Assembly (NCBI GenBank): GCA_023433205.1
Contig: JAEZDS010000199.1
Location: 1 to 44,875 of the forward strand
From: Bacteroidota bacterium
GTDB taxonomy: Bacteria > Bacteroidota > Bacteroidia > B-17B0 > Aurantibacillaceae
Reading direction: 5' to 3'
Length of the DNA stretch: 44,875 nt
A program made the translations under genes and the position numbers. Of the stretch, positions 16,937 through 25,077 are shown piece after piece (the first letter of the stretch is position 1; every line of letters starts with the position of its first letter). Under the pieces are notes generated by a model, which worked only from the letters and a program-made list of their open reading frames with translations, ran no database searches and was not told where the DNA came from.

Positions 16937-17668
16937 ATGAAAAATAAAATCACTACAATTGCCCTTGTGCTTTCCGGTGCTTTGGCAGCACAGAACGCTG
17001 AAGAGATCCTCGAAAAAGTTGACAAAAACATGTCTTCAAAAAACAGGGTGAGTGAATCGAGCATGAGCATTCACGGAAAAAGAAGCAGCCGCACCATTGT
17101 TTCAAAGACCTGGTCGGTTGGCACAAAAAAATCCTACACCGAATACCTGTCGCCGGCCAGTGAAAAAGGCACAAAGATGCTTAAAGAAGAAGATCACCTC
17201 TGGATCTTTTCGCCATCAACCGATCGTATTATTCAGCTATCAGGTCACCTGCTGCGGCAGTCGGTGATGGGCTCAGATCTTTCTTACGAGGATATGATGG
17301 AAGACAGAAAACTGACCGAAGTATATGAAGCCAGGTTTGCCGGCGAATCAGAAATAAATGGCAGAAAATGTTTTGAGTTGAGTCTCGTAGCCAAAGTAGC
17401 TGATGTTGCGTATCATTCTCAAAAGATCTGGATTGACAAAGAATATTTTGTACCCGTTCGTCAGCAGCTTTTCGCAAAAAGCGGACAGCAGTTAAAAGAG
17501 ATCACGATGAGTGACGTAAAAAAGATTCAGGGGCGATGGTTTCCCACAACCATTATATATAAAGACATGTTGAAGAATGGCAAAGGCACAGAGATGAAGA
17601 TGCTCGACATTAAATTCGATCAGGAGATTCCTCCGCATATTTTTACAAAGGCTGTGCTGAAGAAGTGA
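16937..17668 (+). CDS. LolA-like periplasmic protein (outer membrane lipoprotein-sorting type)
   Basis: The 243-residue secreted protein has a signal peptide (MKNKITTIALVLSGALAAQ) and the pattern of the outer-membrane lipoprotein-sorting family (PF17131-like): YLSPASEKGTKMLKEEDHLWIFSP, QLSGHLLRQSVMGSDLSYEDMM and KIWIDKEYFVPVRQQLF. These have a LolA/LolB-like half-barrel that carries an acyl chain. As the last gene of the operon with two FtsX permeases, an ATPase and an outer-membrane barrel it probably shuttles a lipidic substrate across the periplasm. The cargo is unknown; canonical lipoprotein sorting is one option, lipid or hydrophobic compound export another. Confidence 0.88.
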   Translation: MKNKITTIALVLSGALAAQNAEEILEKVDKNMSSKNRVSESSMSIHGKRSSRTIVSKTWSVGTKKSYTEYLSPASEKGTKMLKEEDHLWIFSPSTDRIIQLSGHLLRQSVMGSDLSYEDMMEDRKLTEVYEARFAGESEINGRKCFELSLVAKVADVAYHSQKIWIDKEYFVPVRQQLFAKSGQQLKEITMSDVKKIQGRWFPTTIIYKDMLKNGKGTEMKMLDIKFDQEIPPHIFTKAVLKK

Positions 17669-17731
17669 TTGGATAAAATTTATAAACGAAAGGCAGGGAA
17701 ATACTATCTTCATGATTGAACAGCTGCAATC

Positions 17732-18513
17732 ATGGAAAAAACTACACCAACACGTCGCTACAGAATACTGCTTAAAATCAGTCAGTACACCGAAATTCCT
17801 CTTATAATTTTAGGGATTATCTGGCTAATTCTGCTGATCGTTGAACTCATCTGGTCACTTACCCCACTACTGGAAAAGGCCACATGGTTATATGGGCTAT
17901 CTTTATTTTTGACTTCCTGATTAAACTGATATTAGCCCCCAAAAAGCGGCCTTTCCTGGCGAAGAACATCATCACCATGCTTTCGCTTATCATTCCTGTG
18001 TTCAGGGTTTTCAGGATCTTTGTGGGATTACGTTTTTTACGTACACTTGGATTTATTCGCAGTGTAAGGGTAGTACGGATCGTCGGCTCCTTCAACCGTG
18101 CCATGCGTATTCTCAGCAACACACTCGAGCGCAGAGCCTTCGGTTATGTGATCCTGCTTACGCTTGTAGTGTGTTTTGTGGGTTCAGCTGCTATGTATGC
18201 CTTTGAAAAAGAGTCGCAGGGGTTTAAAACTTATGGTGAAGCACTGTGGTGGACAGCAATGTTACTGACTTCGGTTGCCAGTGAATTCTGGCCTAAAACC
18301 CCCGAAGGCAGGGCTATCTGTTTTATATTGTCGCTGTATAGTCTTGGCGTACTGGGGTATCTCACTGCCGTGCTTGCTTCCTTTTTTATAGATCAGGATG
18401 TGATCGCAAAAAACAACCAACCGGCAGACCGCCACGAGGAGCTGTTGCAGGAGATCCGATTGTTGAACAGCAGACTGGAGGCGCACAAAAACCAAAGCCC
18501 CGACAATGAATAG
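17732..18513 (+). pseudogene. Voltage-gated ion channel-like protein, broken by a -1 frameshift
   Basis: Two frames overlap: 17732-17920 encodes the N-terminus with segment S1 (QYTEIPLIILGIIWLILLIV), and 17884-18513 encodes S2 (VIWAIFIFDFLIKLILAPKK), an S4-like helix with regularly spaced Arg (RFLRTLGFIRSVRVVRIVG), S5, pore and S6, then a short charged C-terminal helix. Inserting one G after TGG at 17885-17887 gives a continuous ATWVIWAIFIFDF, so a single base is missing. The pore reads LLTSVASEFWPKTPEGR instead of TVGYG, so potassium selectivity is doubtful. It may be a real pseudogene or a sequencing error; the rest of the frame shows no decay. Confidence 0.8.
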
Positions 18514-18528
18514 CATTTTACAATCTTT

Positions 18529-19095
18529 TCAGGATGAGCTCTTTTGAGAATCTGAAAAGCGCTCATCAATTCCCTTTACATCACTTAAACTTTCTATGCC
18601 TCCGTCGGACATGTGATGAATTACCGTCATTTTTCCGGCAGACTCAAGCACAATGGCATCAATACTACCAATGTCGGTGATCCCTTTAGCTCTTGCTGCC
18701 GAATACAATTCCTCAACTGTTATACGTTCCTTTTTCATATTGGCTTTGATTATTTCTCCTTTATACAATAGCAAAGAAGGTTTAGAGGTTACCACGTTTT
18801 TTACCCATTTAAAACGAACAGACAGCCAGGTAACAGCATACTGAAGCGAAACAAACAGGCCCAAAGCCAATACCGCATCTGCAAGAGAAGTCTGTTTATC
18901 GAGCGAAGCAGAGGCCAGTGTTGAACCAAGGGCGATGGTCACAATAAAATCAAAGGCATTCATCTTTGATAAGGTTCGTTTGCCTGACGCTCTTAGTATA
19001 ACAACCAGCGCCCCGTATGCCAATATGGTGACCAGAAAAGTGCGGAAAATGCTATCCCAGTTGTCAAAAAATATAATACTAAGAGTGGTGTACAT
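18529..19095 (-). CDS. DUF421/YetF-family membrane protein
   Basis: The 188-residue protein starts at ATG 19095 (a TTG at 19125 is possible). It has about three N-terminal membrane segments, including the family hallmark RASGKRTLSKMNAFDFIVTIALGSTLAS, and a C-terminal soluble YetF-like domain (KPSLLLYKGEIIKANMKKER and IDAIVLESAGKMTVI). The function of YetF proteins is unknown; some are associated with sporulation or stress. It overlaps the end of the YihY/BrkB gene by 17 bp and is probably co-transcribed with it. Confidence 0.88.
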   Translation of the reverse strand: MYTTLSIIFFDNWDSIFRTFLVTILAYGALVVILRASGKRTLSKMNAFDFIVTIALGSTLASASLDKQTSLADAVLALGLFVSLQYAVTWLSVRFKWVKNVVTSKPSLLLYKGEIIKANMKKERITVEELYSAARAKGITDIGSIDAIVLESAGKMTVIHHMSDGGIESLSDVKGIDERFSDSQKSSS

Positions 19096-19948
19096 CCTGT
19101 TTTTTATCGTTGCTGTAAAGTTCAAATTGTCTGATGAAACGTGCGCCGAAAAAGATCAGCATTGATACTGCCGACATCCATATCAGCACCAGAATTATGT
19201 AACTGGCTGCGCCGTACGCCTCTGCCGGGTTAATACGCGAAAAAACAAAGCTCAGCACTGTTTTAAGCAGCATAAAAAGCAATGCCGTAAGAACAGCCCC
19301 TCTGATTACCGGCGGCCATTGAGGCCTGCAGTCAGGAAGGTAATGGTACATAAGTGCGAACAAAGCAGAGATAAGGACCAGTGAAAAAATAAATTCAATC
19401 GCAAAAAAGAGGTAAACAATAAAATCAGGTAAAAATCGCTGCAGCCAGTCAGAAGCGGAGGAAATAACAGTGGTGATCACCATCGACAATAATAAAAGAA
19501 AACCAAGTGTAAGCACCAGCCCCATAGAAAAAACCATCTTTTTCAACTCCTTCATAAACGATTGATTGTCGTTCTCTGTATCCCAGATGGTATTAAAACT
19601 TTTGCGCAAATGGATAAAGATGCGCAGCGAGCCTACCAGAATCACCACCACTCCAATAATGGCAGAAACAACACCCTTATCAAATTCGCCTGCCCGGTCA
19701 ACTGCATTCAGAATTTTTTCTGCGGTATCAGGATTAATGGCAGTTTTTATCTGTGCGTTGAGCGTATCCCTGATCTGACTCTTTTCGTAAAAAAGTCCTG
19801 CCACATTAATCACCATTACCAGCAGTGCAGGAACCGAGAACACTGCATAATAGGCAATAACGGAGCTCTGGCGCACTGGTTCATGCTTGTACCAGTTCCT
19901 GAACGCCCTTTTTAATACTGTTAAAAATCGCGATAATTTAAAACTCAT
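19079..19948 (-). CDS. YihY/BrkB-family inner-membrane protein
   Basis: The 289-residue protein has about six membrane helices and family motifs QSSVIAYYAVFSVPALLVM, a glycine-containing VVVILVGSLRIFIHLRKSFNTIWD, YHYLPDCRPQW and AYGAASYIILVLIWMSAVSML. YihY/BrkB proteins were once called RNase BN by mistake; they are envelope proteins of uncertain transport function. It starts at ATG 19948 and its 3' end overlaps the DUF421 gene. No promoter with both boxes was recognised upstream. Confidence 0.9.
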   Translation of the reverse strand: MSFKLSRFLTVLKRAFRNWYKHEPVRQSSVIAYYAVFSVPALLVMVINVAGLFYEKSQIRDTLNAQIKTAINPDTAEKILNAVDRAGEFDKGVVSAIIGVVVILVGSLRIFIHLRKSFNTIWDTENDNQSFMKELKKMVFSMGLVLTLGFLLLLSMVITTVISSASDWLQRFLPDFIVYLFFAIEFIFSLVLISALFALMYHYLPDCRPQWPPVIRGAVLTALLFMLLKTVLSFVFSRINPAEAYGAASYIILVLIWMSAVSMLIFFGARFIRQFELYSNDKKQDVHHS

Positions 19949-20088
19949 CTGGTGCTTGTGGCTGTATCCTTCTGTTACAATGCAAACATGATAGTCAAGA
20001 AAAGAGCGTGCCAGTAAAGGATTTGTTCACCGGACCCACATTTATTTCCGCGCACAGGTCTCCGGTGTACTCCGGCCACTAACGAACT

Positions 20089-20195
20089 GTCATTCCGGGC
20101 GCCTGGGCCGGACTGCGATCCGGAATCTTGCGACATCCAACGGATCGTCATTCCGGGCCCTGTGCCGGGCTTGACCAGGCAGTGACCCAGAGTCT
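20089..20195. repeat. Two REP-like GTCATTCCGGGC elements in a 390-bp gene-free stretch
   Basis: The region 19949-20339 has no gene. In it GTCATTCCGGGC occurs at 20089-20100 and again at 20147-20158, each followed by a GC-rich, partly complementary stretch; the first unit closes with CCGGAATC (20120-20127), complementary to its own start. This resembles dispersed extragenic palindromes seen in many genomes. The rest of the gap shows no further structure. Confidence 0.5.
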
Positions 20196-20339
20196 GATAA
20201 CCTTAACTCTTTCGCTGAATTAAGCGCAGCAACTTTGTTATTCCTTCTACAAAAACAATTACTTCGCATGGTGGTTGTGTGCTGAAATTCTGGATTTGTA
20301 TAGGATGCGAGAACTTACACTACTTTTCCTGTGTCTTAA

Positions 20340-20846
20340 TCAGATCTCTGTCATGGTCTTCAACCACGATTTTGCATCTTCCACATTTGTAAACAACCTA
20401 ACCGGATAGGACGGCTTTTTTACAAGAAGAAAAATCTCAGCCACGGTACGGCTCAGCACTGAGTTTGTTATCAGAGCAAGTGCTTTGATAAATTTCACAC
20501 CTTCTGCGGCAGCATAATCTCTAGCCTCCCGACCTGGGGCAGTAATGCTGGTCATATCGCTTATCCAGCATACTCGTTTACCCGGGAACTTATCCTTTAT
20601 CAAATCAAAGGTTTGTTCAAGCCTTTGTACAGTTACATCTACATCGGCTTTAGCTATCGAATGAACTATGTCATTTTCAAACCATATGCTGTGCAGATCA
20701 GTTTCAATTGGCACTATATGTAGAGGAGGCTTCATAAGAGGTGTGAGATCGTTTAGTTCTTCTGCTTGTTTTGTTTTCTGGTATTGCACGTACTTTTTCC
20801 AGGAGGTAGGAGGCAGAAAGACCGTGCGCGTAAATACCCTTTCCAT
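20340..20846 (-). CDS. SpoIIAA/STAS-like (DUF7793-type) cytosolic protein
   Basis: The 168-residue protein has no signal or membrane segment. The region from about residue 48 (LHSIWFENDIVHSIAKADVDVTVQRLEQTF) to the end (FTNVEDAKSWL) matches the beta-alpha layout of Bacteroidota SpoIIAA-like proteins annotated as DUF7793, with ISDMTSITAPGREARDYAA in the loop where STAS proteins carry their conserved Asp and Ser. Function unknown. Its gene begins 18 bp after the secreted 134-residue protein gene on the same strand, so both probably share the sigma-54 promoter at 21291-21307. Family assignment is from memory of the pattern and is moderate. Confidence 0.65.
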   Translation of the reverse strand: MERVFTRTVFLPPTSWKKYVQYQKTKQAEELNDLTPLMKPPLHIVPIETDLHSIWFENDIVHSIAKADVDVTVQRLEQTFDLIKDKFPGKRVCWISDMTSITAPGREARDYAAAEGVKFIKALALITNSVLSRTVAEIFLLVKKPSYPVRLFTNVEDAKSWLKTMTEI

Positions 20847-20864
20847 AATTCTCTGGTTTAATTG

Positions 20865-21269
20865 TTATGAACGGCGGTAATTAAAAGTGCCAATCCTCTG
20901 GTCGAAAAAAACATTTCCACCTTTAGGGGCACTTACCGCCACAGTCGGGACCGTTGGTTCAAGCACTACTTCAAAATTGAGGGTGAAGGTCTCCTGCTCT
21001 TCAGTATAAGTGATAAAACGAATGGTCTTGGTTTCGAAACCCTCACAGCTTACTTTCAGCACATAACTCCTGTTAAGTTCCAGCCTGTATTTCATTTTGT
21101 GGTTTTCACCCGAAAGAACAGTTTCCTGTTCATCGCTGAGTTCATAATGGGCCTGAATTTTTTTTCCGTTTTTGTCGTGGATCTTACCTTTGATCACCAG
21201 TGACTGGGCCGAAATTGCTGAACTCAGGATCAGCACTGAGCTTAGAAGAAGGGTTTTTATCGTTTTCAT
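20865..21269 (-). CDS. Small secreted protein, probably sigma-54 controlled
   Basis: The 134-residue product has a signal peptide (MKTIKTLLLSSVLILSSAISAQ) followed by a single beta-rich domain resembling a carboxypeptidase-regulatory or Ig-like fold: LVIKGKIHDKNGKKIQAHYEL, then RSYVLKVSCEGFETKTIRFIT. No enzyme motif is visible. It has neither a T9SS tail nor a lipobox, so it is likely periplasmic or outer-membrane associated. Upstream is a -24/-12 element (21291-21307) and a palindrome (21358-21380) on the same layout as the T9SS protein gene at 26699. It is transcribed toward the DUF7793-type gene. Confidence 0.75.
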   Translation of the reverse strand: MKTIKTLLLSSVLILSSAISAQSLVIKGKIHDKNGKKIQAHYELSDEQETVLSGENHKMKYRLELNRSYVLKVSCEGFETKTIRFITYTEEQETFTLNFEVVLEPTVPTVAVSAPKGGNVFFDQRIGTFNYRRS

Positions 21270-21290
21270 AATTGTGTGTTTCCCTCTTTA

Positions 21291-21307
21291 TTGCCAAAGC
21301 AGTGCCG
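21291..21307 (-). promoter_or_regulatory. Sigma-54 (-24/-12) promoter of the 134-residue secreted protein
   Basis: On the minus strand CGGCACTGCTTTGGCAA (21307-21291) matches YTGGCACGrNNNTTGCW with the invariant GG and GC at the correct 10-nt separation; mismatches are the first T and one T before GC. Predicted start is about 21281, 12 nt before ATG 21269. A TTTCCA-N5-TGGAAA palindrome is centred 63 bp upstream of the GG. Confidence 0.65.
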
Positions 21308-21357
21308 AAAACGTAAATAACTATATATCAACACATTAGAACAACGCGCAGACAGGC

Positions 21358-21380
21358 AATTTTCCATAATATGGAAAATT
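21358..21380. promoter_or_regulatory. Upstream activator palindrome
   Basis: Perfect inverted repeat AATTTTCCAT / ATGGAAAATT with a 3-nt centre; core TTTCCA-N5-TGGAAA at 21361-21377. It is followed by a looser inverted repeat TTCCAA-N6-TTGGAA (21379-21396). The same core with the same 5-nt spacing lies at 26602-26618. Likely binding sites of the NtrC-type regulator encoded at 25078-26442. Confidence 0.65.
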
Positions 21381-21464
21381 CCAAAGAAAATTGGAAAGAT
21401 TGGAATGCCAGAACAAGGGAAAATTGTTCAAAAACCGAGTGAAAAGGAACTTTGAACGCCTGAA

Positions 21465-24400
21465 TCAGGCTTTAGCGTTTTTGACCTGAAGGATCACTTT
21501 ATTGAGCACTTCACTAACCACAGTCAGCAGGTTGCTCACAGTTTGCGGCTGAGGGTTCTCACGTGCTGTTTTTTCCAGTTCACGGATAGTTTGTTTTAAT
21601 GAATGAATGCCCATGTTATCGATACTTGGTTTTATACGATGGGCAAGCCGGGCAATTTCAGCATAGTTTCCCCCTGAATGCGCAAGTTCTAGTTCTCCCA
21701 GTGTGCTGCGTGATTGTTCGGCAAAAAGAATAAGCATACGATTCACAAACTCCTGGTCGCCGCCACTTATTTCTGTGAGATTAGTGAGGTCATACAACAG
21801 GGCCTCCTCTGCGGTTTTAAGATTGTCCTCTTCCTGCACTTCTTCCTCAGCGCCGGGGTGGTACAAAGACATCAGTTCGATCAATGCCTGTTCTTCATAT
21901 GGTTTGGTAATATAATCATTCATGCCAACCGCTCTGCATGCTTCGATCTCTGTTTTAAAGGCATTGGCGGTAAGCGCTATCACAGGGATCTGTAAACCCA
22001 GCGTGTTTCTGATGGTTTTGGTGGCTTCAATACCATCCATAACCGGCATCTGCATATCCATTAATATTACATCATAAGCAGGATCTTCTTTCAGAATGTT
22101 CACTGCCTCTTCGCCATTACGCGCCTCCGTTACAATGCAACCAAAACGGGCAAGTGATTTATGCGCCACTGCCATATTAAATTCATTATCCTCTGCAAGC
22201 AGTATTCTCATCCCACTGAGATTCCTGTTACGGATCTTTTTCCTCACGTTTGTCTCCTCAAACCGACCTGTTTCCAGCTCAATCACCATCTCAACAACCG
22301 TGCCTTCATTTTTAACCGAACGCACTTCAAGCCGGCCCTTCATCAGGTGAATCAGCTCATTGGCGATGGCCATGCCCAAACCGGTACCGCCATATTTGCG
22401 TGAGATTGAAGAATCTTCCTGACTGAACTTTTTGAATAATTCACCCTGGTAATCTTTATCCATTCCAATCCCGGTGTCTTCTACTGAAACAGATAATCGG
22501 TGGCGTGTGCCCCGTTCTTCCAGCACGCGGCACTCTACAAAAACACCACCGGTATTGGTGAATTTGATGGAGTTACCGATCAGGTTAAGCAATACCTGCC
22601 TGATCCTGAATGCATCTCCAATGTACACTTTGTCTTTCACCTCATGAGTGGAAATACCCAGGAACAGACCCTTTTCCCTGGCGGCGCTGTTCATGATACG
22701 TTTCACCTCCTGCACAGTATCAGCCAGGCTGAAGGCATGTTCTTCAAGACTCAATTCACCGGCCTCAATTTTGGTGATGTCCAGCACATTGTTCAGCACC
22801 GAGAGCAAGTGCTGAGAAGCCATGGAGGCATTCCGCACAAACTTCTGCTGCTTATCACTCAGCTCCTCGTGCCCAAGTTCCCTTATCATGCCAATTATTC
22901 CATTTAGCGGAGTACGGATCTCATGACTCATATTTGCCAGAAAAGCCTCTTTAGCCCTGGAGGCTTCTTCAGCGTTTTTAATTGCAGCCTCCAGTTCAAT
23001 TGACAGTCTTTTCTGATCGGTAACATCAAGGTGTATCCCTATCGAACCAATCAGCTCACCCTTGTCGTTGTAGTTTGGCGCACCGCTTATCATCCACCAT
23101 CTTTTTTCACCTCTGCCTGTTCTCACTTCAACCTCATACATATCGGCCAGGCCTTTAATACGCTGCACTATTTTTTTTCGCACCATCTTTTTGTGCTGTG
23201 GAACCAGCAGACTTGCAGCATTTTTACCGATAAGTTCCTGGGCCTGGTAGCCCGACATGGCACTAAAACCATGATTCGCATACTGGATATTATCGTCCAG
23301 ATCAACCTCAAGCAAACCCAGATTCATATTGGCGATGATATTCCGGTACTTCTCTTCCTGCGCCCTGATCAGGTTCTCGGTCCTTTTGCGGGCTGTAATA
23401 TCGCGAGAAGTGGCAATTACATATCCTTCGTCATTTATACGAATGTACTTCTCTGTAACTTCAACAGGGAATTTAACGCCAAGTTCCTCATTCAAAAAAG
23501 TGGCCTCATAGGTGAGACTGCTGTTCTGCTTCAGATCAAGTACGTGCTTTTTCCACAGATCCAATGATCTGAAAGCAGGATCAAGCGAACCGATATTGAG
23601 AAGGGTTTTGGCATCAGCTTTAACGGAGTAACGGCGGGCTGCCTCATTATTCAGATAAAAGATCGTGCCATCTTCACCTGTTACGGTCATAGCATCGGTC
23701 GAGTAATTGATCAGCTCTTTAAAGAGCTCAAGCTGCTGGTTGCTCGCCTTCATATGAAGTTCGGCCTCCTTTTGCCGTGACACATCAATTGCCAGTGCCA
23801 CAAGTTCGGGCTGTCCTTTTTCATCGGTACTCAGCTGCAGGCTCTGCCCAATCCAGTGCAACTTACCCGACCTGGATCTTATGGGAAATTCATAATAAGT
23901 AGATGCAACCTTATCTCTGATCTGAGCTTTGTAAAAGCGCATTACATCATTGCGGTAACTTTCTTCCACCAGGTCAAGGTATCTCATTCTGCAAAGTTCG
24001 GCAGAGGTATAGCCGGTGACCTGCTCCGCAACCGGATTTACATAGGTGTAAATGCCTTTTATATTGGTTTTATATATGATCTCTGTTGATCTTTCCACAA
24101 TATTTTTATACCGGGCCTCACTGGCACGCAACGCCTCCTCCGATCTTCTTTTATCGCTTACGTCCCTGAAAACATTTAAATATCCCGCAATCTCTCCCTC
24201 GTCATTTATAATTGAAGACACCGAAAGCAAAAGACTGAGAGGCTTTCCGCTGCTGGTTTTACATTCCCACTCCCTGGTGTCAACTACGCCTGTCCGCGCA
24301 ATGGCTGTGAGCACTTCAAAACCCGGATCTACAACAGCTTTGGTTTCACCGCTTAACTCCTGAGCGCGTTGTTTCAAAAAACGATCATCAATAAACAAAA

Positions 24401-25064
24401 GTGGTGAATGTTTTCCTACCAGCTCTGCGGAGCTGTAGCCAAGCAGATCTTCTACCCCCTTGTTGGCAGCTATTATTGTGCCCTTGCGGTTAGTATACAC
24501 AATGCTGTAATTTGTGCCATTCAGTATTGTATGCTGCACCTGGGTAATATTGTGCAGGTTGCGTTTTAATTTGTTCTGTTCTGATATGTCCTGAAACTGC
24601 CAGAGAAAACCGTCGGAGCCCTTGCCATTTCTGATCCTCGAAAATGTAACCTCAATTTCCTGACCGTATTTTGTCTCTGCCAGAATTTTCGCGGAAGACT
24701 TTTCCTGCTTCAATATTGACCTGATCTTATCGCCGAACTTTTCGGGAAGCAGCAGTAACGACAAGAGCTGAGACCATGCATTTTCTTCCGACAGTTCTTT
24801 TGGCAACCTGAACAGTGACAAAAAAGCATCATTAAAAAATATTGTATTGTGGTTGCTGTTCCATAACAACATAGCACTCTGACTGCAGAATGGTACAGCA
24901 CTAATCAGCCTGTCGCGAGCCGCGTCCCTTTTGCGGCTGGTTTCTTTTTCTTCTTCTGCTAAAGCTTTGGAAATGCTGCTTATAAAAGCCTTTACAGCCG
25001 GATCCTTTTTTGAAACAGCATCCAGCGAAGCCAGCTCTTTCCTGATCTTTTTCGATAACATCAT
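21465..25064 (-). CDS. Hybrid histidine kinase: five PAS, HisKA, HATPase, REC, HPt
   Basis: The 1,199-residue protein has no membrane segments, so sensing is cytosolic. A short N-terminal helix precedes five PAS domains at roughly 52-165, 172-303, 310-432, 440-557 and 565-685. The dimerisation domain holds the phosphorylated His714 in ANMSHEIRTPLNG. The ATPase domain has N831 in NLIGNSIKF, VEDTGIGMD (861-869) and YGGTGLGMA. A receiver follows with acidic pair EDN and phospho-acceptor Asp1003 (LMDMQMPVMDG), then an HPt domain with His1142 in ARLAHRIKPSIDNMG. It starts 13 bp after the stop of the NtrC-type regulator, so they form one operon and very likely one phosphorelay ending on that regulator. 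The signal is unknown. Confidence 0.95.
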   Translation of the reverse strand: MMLSKKIRKELASLDAVSKKDPAVKAFISSISKALAEEEKETSRKRDAARDRLISAVPFCSQSAMLLWNSNHNTIFFNDAFLSLFRLPKELSEENAWSQLLSLLLLPEKFGDKIRSILKQEKSSAKILAETKYGQEIEVTFSRIRNGKGSDGFLWQFQDISEQNKLKRNLHNITQVQHTILNGTNYSIVYTNRKGTIIAANKGVEDLLGYSSAELVGKHSPLLFIDDRFLKQRAQELSGETKAVVDPGFEVLTAIARTGVVDTREWECKTSSGKPLSLLLSVSSIINDEGEIAGYLNVFRDVSDKRRSEEALRASEARYKNIVERSTEIIYKTNIKGIYTYVNPVAEQVTGYTSAELCRMRYLDLVEESYRNDVMRFYKAQIRDKVASTYYEFPIRSRSGKLHWIGQSLQLSTDEKGQPELVALAIDVSRQKEAELHMKASNQQLELFKELINYSTDAMTVTGEDGTIFYLNNEAARRYSVKADAKTLLNIGSLDPAFRSLDLWKKHVLDLKQNSSLTYEATFLNEELGVKFPVEVTEKYIRINDEGYVIATSRDITARKRTENLIRAQEEKYRNIIANMNLGLLEVDLDDNIQYANHGFSAMSGYQAQELIGKNAASLLVPQHKKMVRKKIVQRIKGLADMYEVEVRTGRGEKRWWMISGAPNYNDKGELIGSIGIHLDVTDQKRLSIELEAAIKNAEEASRAKEAFLANMSHEIRTPLNGIIGMIRELGHEELSDKQQKFVRNASMASQHLLSVLNNVLDITKIEAGELSLEEHAFSLADTVQEVKRIMNSAAREKGLFLGISTHEVKDKVYIGDAFRIRQVLLNLIGNSIKFTNTGGVFVECRVLEERGTRHRLSVSVEDTGIGMDKDYQGELFKKFSQEDSSISRKYGGTGLGMAIANELIHLMKGRLEVRSVKNEGTVVEMVIELETGRFEETNVRKKIRNRNLSGMRILLAEDNEFNMAVAHKSLARFGCIVTEARNGEEAVNILKEDPAYDVILMDMQMPVMDGIEATKTIRNTLGLQIPVIALTANAFKTEIEACRAVGMNDYITKPYEEQALIELMSLYHPGAEEEVQEEDNLKTAEEALLYDLTNLTEISGGDQEFVNRMLILFAEQSRSTLGELELAHSGGNYAEIARLAHRIKPSIDNMGIHSLKQTIRELEKTARENPQPQTVSNLLTVVSEVLNKVILQVKNAKA

Positions 25065-25077
25065 TAATGTGCAGCGG

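Noticed and set aside
19949..20339. tRNA or small RNA gene in the gap before the DUF7793 gene
   Set aside because: No cloverleaf arms or conserved tRNA boxes; structure is explained by REP-like repeats.
23031..23567. 178-residue plus-strand frame opposite the hybrid kinase
   Set aside because: Antisense to well-conserved PAS domains; no family features.
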